A stretch of 64,000 nt of DNA from Acholeplasma granularum ATCC 19168 (GTDB taxonomy: Bacteria > Bacillota_I > Bacilli_A > Acholeplasmatales > Acholeplasmataceae): NCBI RefSeq assembly GCF_000526235.1, contig NZ_JAFR01000009.1, positions 62,001 through 126,000 of the forward strand, given 5' to 3'. Of this stretch, positions 45,383 through 53,702 are shown one piece after another (within the stretch, counting starts at the first letter, position 1; each line of letters opens with the position of its first letter). Under the pieces are notes generated by a model. It was not told where the DNA came from, did not search any database, and saw nothing but the letters and a program-made list of their open reading frames with translations. A program made the position numbers and the translations under genes.

Positions 45383-48300
45383 ATGATAAAAATATCAAGT
45401 AAAATTTTAATAATTCTAAATCTATTTATTATAAGTTTTTTGATATTTGGAAATAATCTAGTATATGGGGTAACGGAAGTTGCCCCTATCCTGGTTATAG
45501 ATGGTCAAACCATCGAACTAGATGTCGCAGATACTTATATACTTGAAGATAAGTTTTTTGGTTATGTTTCAGATAAAGAAAACCTGATTTGGAATGTTAT
45601 TGATAATGATGCAATATATTTTGTTGAAGAAACATTTAAAATATATGCTTTAAGTGCAGGTGAGGCAGTTATTTCTGTAAAATCAGCAGATAATTTACTA
45701 TCATCAGAATTCACTATTGTTGTCAAAAAAGTTAATTTATATCCACAAGGTGATTTTGAACATTTCGCTTCAAACTCACAATGGACTGCAAGTAACCAAT
45801 CAATTAATGATTGGAGATTATATACAGGTAATGCACCGGTTACAGAAAACCAAATTGTTAAAATTGATGAGGTCATGCGTGATGGTTTATTAACTAAAAC
45901 AGTACATGCTGAACATAAAGAAATTGCTTATAGTACAATTTATAGTCATGTAGAACTACCTGGACCAGGATATTATTATGTAGAGTTTGATATGAAGGGT
46001 GAAGATATTAGAAACCAAAGAGTATTTGGGCGTTTCAATGTCAATCAACCAACAGCAACTCAAACAATTGGAATGAATGGAACATTTGATTGGCAATCAT
46101 TTAGATCAGATGTTGTTGAAGTGACAGGTCAAACCTTACAAGTCGAACTTTATGGTGCAAACTATATTGGTAAAACTTGGTATGATAATGTTGCAATTTA
46201 TAGAACAGTTAAAAAAGATTATTTTGGTTACGAACTGAATACAAATTTAATTAACTTAACTGTAGGTAATACTTTTAATGTTGTACCTTCTGTGAATCCA
46301 GAATCACAAATAGATTTTGTATTCTACTATGAAACACTTAATCCTGAAATTGCAACAGTTGACCGTTTTGGTCAAGTTACAGCAATCTCTAATGGTATAA
46401 CAAAGTTAATTGTAAGAGACAAAGAATTAGGAATTGAAAAAAGTGTTTATGTACTTGTAGGAGAAGAATCTCCACTTCAAGCACCTGCAATAGATATTGT
46501 TATGGGTGAAGATGAAACTAAAGTACATGAAATAACAATTACAGGTAATACAAATAATGTTGTTGCTTATAAATACACAAATCCAGAATTTGGTAATTAC
46601 TATATAAAAGATAATAATACTATCGTATATTCACCAAACAAAAACTTTAATTCCGAACAACTTCACAGTTTAAAAGGCACATCATATGATACATTTAAAG
46701 TTGTATTATATGAAGAAAATGTTGGTTATAAATTTGTTGATGTATCAGTTTTAGTTGAAGCAAAAGATGATCCTGCAACTGTTGTAGAATTCTGGCAAAG
46801 TACTCAGAAAAACACTAAATTAAGTAATGGGTATGTTCAAATTATATCTAAAGATATTGAAACCGAAATCCCAGAAGTTAAAATGGCAGATTTAAATAAA
46901 GATGGTAAATTAGCCTTAAAATCTAATGCTTATGAAAAAATAACAACTAAACTAGAAAATGGAACATTAACTGGTGAGTCTTTAAATGGTGGAACAATTC
47001 AAATTCTTGAAGATGGTAAAACACTACCAATTCAAGACAGATATTTCCCAGCACTATCAAAACTCATTTATGGTGTGACCTATGAATTTACACCAGCAGT
47101 TGATTTCTTTGGTTATGACTATTTTAATATTGAAATTACTAATGGAACTAAAAAAACTATATTTAAAGTAACCGTTTATGTAGCACCAGATGCAGTTGAT
47201 TTTAAATTTGACGAAACTGATTTTAGTGGTGTTTATGTATTAGGTAATGATGAATGGTTAGAAGAAACAAGACAAGCTTATACAAATAATGATCCATATA
47301 TTACACGTTGGATTGATGAATATAAAGACCAATTTGCAGTATACAATCCAACAGGTGTACCTGCAAATGCACGTTCAGGATTAGAACATTTAGGTGTTTT
47401 ATATCAAACAACTAAAGATCCTAAATTTGCGACTATGGCATGGAATCAATTAAATGAAATTACTAAAGACAACACCTTTAGTGGTGGTGATGGTACAAAA
47501 CGTTCATCATGGGGTGGTGCAAGTAATGGATTCTTAGATGCTGCCATGGTTACATATTCCGTAGCATTTACTTATAATTTAATTTATGAAACACTAGATG
47601 ATGCACAGAAACTACAAGTTGTTCGTGCATTATATGAAGAAGGATTCTACTGGTTTGAAACCATTCAAAACCCGAATGTACTGCTTCATGGTAATAACCA
47701 CAACATGCTAATCAACGGTAACCTTGCGATTGCAGCATTAGCTGTTATGAGCTATGAAGGTGAAATTGATGTTAAAGTTGATGGTATTGAAAAAACAATT
47801 AATGTTAAAGAAATGGCATCTGAAGTAGTTTCATATGCATATGAACTTTTACAAGTAGCATTAGTACACTACAGTCCAAGTGGAGGTTTCCCAGAAGGAC
47901 CTGGTTATAGTTATTATGCACACCGTAATATTATTTCTTTATTAGCAACCCTAAAAAATATTTATGGTGGTAATTCATTTGATGAACTATATACATTTGG
48001 ATTAACGAACCTAGACGGTATTTTAAAATATCCTGAATACACATTATATGCATCAACACCAAACAATGATATGTTCTACTATAATGAAGGTGGAGCAAGT
48101 ATTAATCAACCAGGATTATTATGGTATGCGCGTATGGATGAAAAATACATTCCATATACATTAATTAACAAAATTATTTTTGAACAAGGTACAAACTCAA
48201 TTTTAGGACTTCTATGGTATAAACCAGGTTCATTTGATAATTTAGATGTATCTAAAGTAAGACCTTTAGATGCACTACTTGAAGTACACGAATTTGCATC

Positions 48301-49900
48301 ATTTAGAAATGGCTTTGGAGATAATTTTGGAATTTATGCAGCACTTAAAGGATTTGATCCAACATCTAATCTATTTACACATAAATCATTAGACTCAGGA
48401 ACTTTTGAACTGGTTGCATACGGTGAAAAATTTATTGAAAACTTTAGTCATGAAGACTATCAAGTATCCGTTCCACCAGGTTTCTGGGATTATGATTATG
48501 GCCGCTGGACATACTATAAAAAACAACCACAAGGGCACAATACAGTTATATTTAACCCACTAGATAATCCAGTATTACAACAAGATCCATATGAACATGC
48601 TCCAATTACAAAATTTGTTACTGAAGCATCAGGTGGTTATGCAATATTAAATTTATCAGATGTTTATAAACAAAACGTATTAACATATGAACGCGGACTA
48701 AAACTTGATGAAAACCGCTCAGTAGTGACAATTCAAGATGAATTTACATTACGTAAAGAATCTGAATTCTACTGGTCAGCACATACAAAAGCAAACATTG
48801 AAATTATCAATGATAAATTAGCAGCACTATCATTAAATGGTAAAAAAGTATATGTAAAAATCAATAGTGATTTAGGCACATTTGAAAAAATGTCTGCAAA
48901 TACACCATTACCTGGTACTTCTGCAAGATTCTTTAATTTAGATAATGAAGGTATCAACAAACTCATCATTCATGGTAAAAACATTACACAGGGACAAATT
49001 TCAGTATCATTTATACCATCAATGAATGATTTAGATAGTAATTCATTAGATAAAGAAGTTACAAACTTAAATGATTGGACAATTACCGATACAAACTTTG
49101 AAAATGACATCCAAGTAGAAGATATTAGTTTTGATGGGGTTACCGGTAATCAATTTAAATATGAATTTATTCCATACCAATATAGTTACTTAGTAAAATT
49201 AAGTCAAACAGAACAATTTGTACCAAAACTAAATGTTGCATATGATAAAGATTTATATGAAGTAGAAATTATCAATGCAAAAACATTTGGTCAATTATCA
49301 TACGTACATGTAAAGGATAAATCAACAAATCAAACAAGAACATATAAATATAGATTCATGGTTGATATATTTGTTGATGGATACGATACATTTACCAGGC
49401 ATGAAAATGTTGTCGCACAAAGTGATTCTGAAAATGTTAACTATTTAATTGATGATGATAGACAAACAATATGGAGAAACATAGATCGTAGCGAAGTAAT
49501 TTTTGATTTAGGACAAACAAAACGCGTTTCAAATATATCAATGCGTTTTACAAGTGGTATTATATATACATACTACTTTGATATTTATGCAGGTGATAGT
49601 CTAGATAATTTAGAGCCAGTATATTATGCAGGGTATAGTACAAATGCCATCGGTGATGAAATGTTTTCATTAGGTGAAGTAAATGCAAGATATGTAAAAA
49701 TTGTATTTAACGGCAATAATGACAACTATGAATCCGCAATCTCAAGAGTTAACTTCTATGATAACAACTTAGAATATACAGAAGAAGTAACAGTTTCAAA
49801 TAATAACCTTTGGATTTATATTTCATTAGGATCTGTAAGTTTAATTGGTATTTCAGCTTTAGCTGTAGTGTTAATTACAAAAAGAAAAAAGATTAAGTAG
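45383..49900 (+). CDS. Membrane-anchored heparinase II/III-family polysaccharide lyase
   Basis: This is a 1505-residue surface lyase. Order: signal peptide (1-29), Ig-like domain (about 30-115), CBM-like jelly roll (about 116-275), BIG2 (about 285-360), cadherin-like domains (about 370-600), alpha-toroid lyase domain (about 610-980), heparinase II/III C-terminal beta-sandwich (about 985-1250, H1052 in GHNTVIF), F5/8C discoidin-like domain (about 1333-1466) and a membrane helix with KRKKIK tail (about 1475-1505). N772-H773 in HGNNHN and tyrosines Y842/Y844/Y845 in GPGYSYY match the Asn-His-Tyr centre of this superfamily. It should cut uronate polymers outside the cell; exact PL family and polymer are undetermined. 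Confidence 0.88.
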   Translation: MIKISSKILIILNLFIISFLIFGNNLVYGVTEVAPILVIDGQTIELDVADTYILEDKFFGYVSDKENLIWNVIDNDAIYFVEETFKIYALSAGEAVISVKSADNLLSSEFTIVVKKVNLYPQGDFEHFASNSQWTASNQSINDWRLYTGNAPVTENQIVKIDEVMRDGLLTKTVHAEHKEIAYSTIYSHVELPGPGYYYVEFDMKGEDIRNQRVFGRFNVNQPTATQTIGMNGTFDWQSFRSDVVEVTGQTLQVELYGANYIGKTWYDNVAIYRTVKKDYFGYELNTNLINLTVGNTFNVVPSVNPESQIDFVFYYETLNPEIATVDRFGQVTAISNGITKLIVRDKELGIEKSVYVLVGEESPLQAPAIDIVMGEDETKVHEITITGNTNNVVAYKYTNPEFGNYYIKDNNTIVYSPNKNFNSEQLHSLKGTSYDTFKVVLYEENVGYKFVDVSVLVEAKDDPATVVEFWQSTQKNTKLSNGYVQIISKDIETEIPEVKMADLNKDGKLALKSNAYEKITTKLENGTLTGESLNGGTIQILEDGKTLPIQDRYFPALSKLIYGVTYEFTPAVDFFGYDYFNIEITNGTKKTIFKVTVYVAPDAVDFKFDETDFSGVYVLGNDEWLEETRQAYTNNDPYITRWIDEYKDQFAVYNPTGVPANARSGLEHLGVLYQTTKDPKFATMAWNQLNEITKDNTFSGGDGTKRSSWGGASNGFLDAAMVTYSVAFTYNLIYETLDDAQKLQVVRALYEEGFYWFETIQNPNVLLHGNNHNMLINGNLAIAALAVMSYEGEIDVKVDGIEKTINVKEMASEVVSYAYELLQVALVHYSPSGGFPEGPGYSYYAHRNIISLLATLKNIYGGNSFDELYTFGLTNLDGILKYPEYTLYASTPNNDMFYYNEGGASINQPGLLWYARMDEKYIPYTLINKIIFEQGTNSILGLLWYKPGSFDNLDVSKVRPLDALLEVHEFASFRNGFGDNFGIYAALKGFDPTSNLFTHKSLDSGTFELVAYGEKFIENFSHEDYQVSVPPGFWDYDYGRWTYYKKQPQGHNTVIFNPLDNPVLQQDPYEHAPITKFVTEASGGYAILNLSDVYKQNVLTYERGLKLDENRSVVTIQDEFTLRKESEFYWSAHTKANIEIINDKLAALSLNGKKVYVKINSDLGTFEKMSANTPLPGTSARFFNLDNEGINKLIIHGKNITQGQISVSFIPSMNDLDSNSLDKEVTNLNDWTITDTNFENDIQVEDISFDGVTGNQFKYEFIPYQYSYLVKLSQTEQFVPKLNVAYDKDLYEVEIINAKTFGQLSYVHVKDKSTNQTRTYKYRFMVDIFVDGYDTFTRHENVVAQSDSENVNYLIDDDRQTIWRNIDRSEVIFDLGQTKRVSNISMRFTSGIIYTYYFDIYAGDSLDNLEPVYYAGYSTNAIGDEMFSLGEVNARYVKIVFNGNNDNYESAISRVNFYDNNLEYTEEVTVSNNNLWIYISLGSVSLIGISALAVVLITKRKKIK

Positions 49901-49911
49901 AGGTCAAATAT

Positions 49912-51462
49912 ATGAAAAAAATATTTAGTTTAATCTCAGTTATCATCTTAGCTTTCATTTTAGTAGCTTGTGGTGGTGGCAATAAAAAAGGAGATTTAAC
50001 AATCTTCTTATACCAAGAACAAGTGGTTTATAACAAAGACATGCCAGTGTTTAAAACAGTAAATGATCAGTTAGGTATCAACTTAAGAGGTTATCTACAA
50101 CGTTATGATAGTGACTACCGTAATAGATTTACAACAGGTGGATTCCGTTCTAACTTAGTAATTTATGATCAAGATACCATTGAATCTTATGGATTTAATG
50201 GAACATATATTGACTTAACTGACTTAATTGATACACACGCTCCAAACATTAAATCATTTTTTGATGCAAACCCTGAACAAAAAGCATGGGCAACTGCATC
50301 TGATGGTAAAATCTATGGTGTTCCATTTTATACAGATGGAAGTACAGCAAAAGCTTACTTTGTAAGAAAAGACTGGGTTGACACATTAAGAGCAGCGAAC
50401 AAATTAACAAACATACCTGAGGACTTAAACACTCTTACCGTACTTGACTTTGAAAACTTACTAAAAGCATTCAAAGATAATCGTCAATTACTAACAACTC
50501 AAGCAAACATCTACCCATTCTTTGATCAAGATGAAGATTTCTGGATTTCAGAATTAGCTAGTTTATGGCATGCTACAGGAGAGTTTTATGTAAGTAGTGA
50601 AAACGAAGTTGAATTTGGTCCAATCCAACCAGAATTTAAAACAGCTGTTGAAAATATTGCACGCTGGATGGAACTTGGTTTAATTGATCCAAACATTTTA
50701 GATGGTTCAAAAAATGATGATAGACAAACATATTTTGCTAGAAACGTAGGTGGTGCTACACGTGGTTGGATAGGTACAACATATTCATTTAATGATGATG
50801 TTTATTCAGATATCATGGTTGATGGATTTGAAGTTGTAGCAATCGCTCCACCAACACGCAGTGATGATACAAAATTAGAACCAACAATTAGAAAAGAAAT
50901 TGGTAAAGTTGGTGCAATTTATAGTGGCACAACTGAGGCTGACCAAATCAAATTAATTAAGTGGATGGATTATTATTTTTCTGAGGCTGGTCAAGAACTT
51001 CTAAACTTTGGTATATTAAATGAAACATATACTAAAGATGGAGAAAACTTCACATATACTGATAAAATTCTAAATGATAACGCAACAGCTACAGCAAACC
51101 TTTATAAATATGGTGCACAACTTCAAAGCCCTGGTATACAAAACTTTGCTTATGAAGCTGCATGGTTAAGCCCAGAAGCAGTTGCTGCAATGGAATTATA
51201 TGTTGACAATGGCTACCTAGATTATGGATACACAAAACTAATTTATCCAAACATTAAATTAAGCCGTCAAGAATATGCTGATGTTAACGCAGCACGTACT
51301 CAAATAACAAACGAATTAAATCAACAACTCTACCAATGGATTGTTAATAAACAAGCATCTAAAGGTATTTCACAAACAGATTGGGATCAATTTGTGAATT
51401 TAATGAATCAATCAGGTGCACAAAAAATCATCGACATTTATCAACAACACATCAACCAATAA
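49912..51462 (+). CDS. Extracellular solute-binding lipoprotein of sugar ABC importer
   Basis: This 516-residue family 1 type solute-binding protein has a lipoprotein signal: lipobox LVAC with lipidated C20, followed by GGGNKKG. The mature part resembles LplA-like binders of large oligosaccharides (PTRSDDTKLEPTIRKEIGK, IKWMDYYFSEAGQELLNFG). It would capture oligosaccharides released by the surface lyase and deliver them to the two permeases encoded at 39553-41366. AGAGG lies before the ATG. It ends 6 bases before the PL8 gene. Confidence 0.94.
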   Translation: MKKIFSLISVIILAFILVACGGGNKKGDLTIFLYQEQVVYNKDMPVFKTVNDQLGINLRGYLQRYDSDYRNRFTTGGFRSNLVIYDQDTIESYGFNGTYIDLTDLIDTHAPNIKSFFDANPEQKAWATASDGKIYGVPFYTDGSTAKAYFVRKDWVDTLRAANKLTNIPEDLNTLTVLDFENLLKAFKDNRQLLTTQANIYPFFDQDEDFWISELASLWHATGEFYVSSENEVEFGPIQPEFKTAVENIARWMELGLIDPNILDGSKNDDRQTYFARNVGGATRGWIGTTYSFNDDVYSDIMVDGFEVVAIAPPTRSDDTKLEPTIRKEIGKVGAIYSGTTEADQIKLIKWMDYYFSEAGQELLNFGILNETYTKDGENFTYTDKILNDNATATANLYKYGAQLQSPGIQNFAYEAAWLSPEAVAAMELYVDNGYLDYGYTKLIYPNIKLSRQEYADVNAARTQITNELNQQLYQWIVNKQASKGISQTDWDQFVNLMNQSGAQKIIDIYQQHINQ

Positions 51463-51468
51463 ATATTA

Positions 51469-53700
51469 ATGAGAAAACTAATAGAAAAAGACATCAAAAA
51501 TATTAAAAACATACGAAAGGATACGAAGGATAACTTTGTATTCTTTCGTTTTGTTTTATCTAAAGATATCAACCCATCAATATTAAAAATACATTCAAAT
51601 AACCATACATATGATGTACATATATCAAATCAAGGCACATACCAAATATATATACCTTTTAGTACAAAAATATACCTTGAGCATCATACACCTCAATTAT
51701 TTACACAATTTGAATATTTAGAAAAAGATGATTCAAATCTAAAGATTATTGATTACTATAAAAATATATATTTAGTTCAAAAACCAATAATAAACTACTT
51801 ACCGGATGATATTAATACCTACATAAAAAATATAGAATTTAGACATTCTAGACAAATCACGAATGCCTTTAGATTAGTCTTGGAAAACATTCAAAACAAG
51901 ATTAAAAAATCAAATAATGACTTCATAGAAGATATTCTAAATATCGATACACTTATAAATAAAGCTTATAACATCAATATAAACTATCCACAAAATTGGT
52001 GGGATTATGAAATAGGTATACCTAAAGCAATTATGCGTATACTCGTACTAATTTATGATCATCTAGAAATTAACAATATACTATATTATCTAGACATAAT
52101 TTATAGATTTAGCCCTAAAGCTGACATCATGCATTATAGATGGGATGAAAGAAAACAACTTAAATCAACAGGTGCAAACCTTACAGATTTAATTGAAATA
52201 ACCAACTGGCGTTATATTTTTCATGAAGACTACAAACTATTAAAAAACAACTTTAAATTACTTATTAAAGTATTTGACTATGTAAAAACAGGTGATGGAT
52301 TTTATAAAGACGGTTCATTTATACAACATGATTATGTTGCATATAATGGTGCTTACGGTGAAGTTTTATTAACAAACATCAGTTACTTAATGACTACATT
52401 TTTAAAGTCAAACATAAAGATTAATAAAGTATTAGATAAAATATTTACTTTAATTAAAAAACACTTTTTACCATTTATATTTAATGGATATTTTTTAGAT
52501 ACTTTAAGAGGAAGAAGTATCTCCAGATCAAATAACACTGATTTTTCTACAGCAAGCCGCATAATTAATGCAATACTTCGACTATCTTTATTATTTGATA
52601 ATAAAAGAAAAAATATTATCATAAGATTAATTTCAGAAAACATACATCAAGAGTTTCAAATTGATGATGATTTAAAAGATATAATATTATTAAACAAAGA
52701 ACTTAAAAAAACATCCCTTACAAGAAGTTATAATCAAATGAATCAATATGTATATCAATCGAAAAATCATTTTTTTGGTGTATCACTATCTAGTAAAAAC
52801 ATATTAACTCATGAATATATGAATGGTGAAAATAAAAAAGGTTGGTATTTTAACTTAGGTTATACGCCACTTTATATTGGACCTAAATCAATCTACGAAA
52901 AAGGGTATTACCCAACAATAAATCCATATTACTTAAGTGGGGTAACAAATTCTAATAAAGAAATATCATTAGACGAAGAAGGACTTCTTCACTTAAATCA
53001 AATGACATTTGGTTTAACACTTTCTAATCAAACATGGATTCATTTTGACCTAAATTCACCATTTGATCAAACAAAGGCAAACAAATCCTACCTCTTATTT
53101 GAACAAGGACTTCTTCAAATTGTAAGTAATGTAAATAGCAACTTAAATGTTCATACAACCATTTATAATTTAACTGATGTTGACCTAATAAGTAAAAATG
53201 AAATTATTTTTGGTGGTAAGTCTTTAAATATACTATCTAATCAAGAACTCGTTTATGAAACTGAAAAACTTAAAGGTAGTTATAAAGATATAAATGACTT
53301 TGAATCAACAACACCTTATGAAAAAACATATTATAAAGCATATGCCGAACATAAAGATAATCATAATTTATGGTACATGCTGACACTTAAAACCAGTGAT
53401 AAACTACCTAAAGTTATAGTTTTACAAGATGATATTCATGTTGTAAACTATTTAAAATATACATATATAAATATATTCAATGATAAGTTATATGAATCAG
53501 ACATATTAATTGAAGGTACCGGAAATTACATATTATTTGAAAAAAACAATCAAAAACAACTATGGTTTAAAACCTTAAACCAAACCCAACTATCAAACAT
53601 TAAAATTACAAAATCAAATGTAGATTATGAAATACTTTCAAATAATAAATATAAATTTAGTGAACAAAACAAAATAATTAAGCTCACCTATGAGGTATAA
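51469..53700 (+). CDS. PL8-family polysaccharide lyase without signal peptide
   Basis: This 743-residue lyase is of the hyaluronate/chondroitin AC lyase family. The catalytic residues are present with exact spacing: N237 (TGANLTDL), H287 and Y296 (FIQHDYVAYNGAYG), as N349/H399/Y408 in the pneumococcal enzyme. R349/R353 (RGRSISR) and NWWDYEIGIPKA also match. The N-terminus (MRKLIEKDIKNIKNIRK) is charged, with no signal peptide, while known relatives are secreted. It cannot extend upstream: the lipoprotein stop is 6 bases away in the same frame. A cytoplasmic role on imported oligosaccharides is inferred. The ribosome binding site is poor. Confidence 0.92.
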   Translation: MRKLIEKDIKNIKNIRKDTKDNFVFFRFVLSKDINPSILKIHSNNHTYDVHISNQGTYQIYIPFSTKIYLEHHTPQLFTQFEYLEKDDSNLKIIDYYKNIYLVQKPIINYLPDDINTYIKNIEFRHSRQITNAFRLVLENIQNKIKKSNNDFIEDILNIDTLINKAYNININYPQNWWDYEIGIPKAIMRILVLIYDHLEINNILYYLDIIYRFSPKADIMHYRWDERKQLKSTGANLTDLIEITNWRYIFHEDYKLLKNNFKLLIKVFDYVKTGDGFYKDGSFIQHDYVAYNGAYGEVLLTNISYLMTTFLKSNIKINKVLDKIFTLIKKHFLPFIFNGYFLDTLRGRSISRSNNTDFSTASRIINAILRLSLLFDNKRKNIIIRLISENIHQEFQIDDDLKDIILLNKELKKTSLTRSYNQMNQYVYQSKNHFFGVSLSSKNILTHEYMNGENKKGWYFNLGYTPLYIGPKSIYEKGYYPTINPYYLSGVTNSNKEISLDEEGLLHLNQMTFGLTLSNQTWIHFDLNSPFDQTKANKSYLLFEQGLLQIVSNVNSNLNVHTTIYNLTDVDLISKNEIIFGGKSLNILSNQELVYETEKLKGSYKDINDFESTTPYEKTYYKAYAEHKDNHNLWYMLTLKTSDKLPKVIVLQDDIHVVNYLKYTYINIFNDKLYESDILIEGTGNYILFEKNNQKQLWFKTLNQTQLSNIKITKSNVDYEILSNNKYKFSEQNKIIKLTYEV

Positions 53701-53702
53701 TC

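Noticed and set aside
51460-51471. Lipoprotein and PL8 genes as one readthrough fusion
   Set aside because: They are in the same frame with only two codons after the TAA before the ATG, but close in-frame spacing is expected by chance and both domains are complete without fusion.
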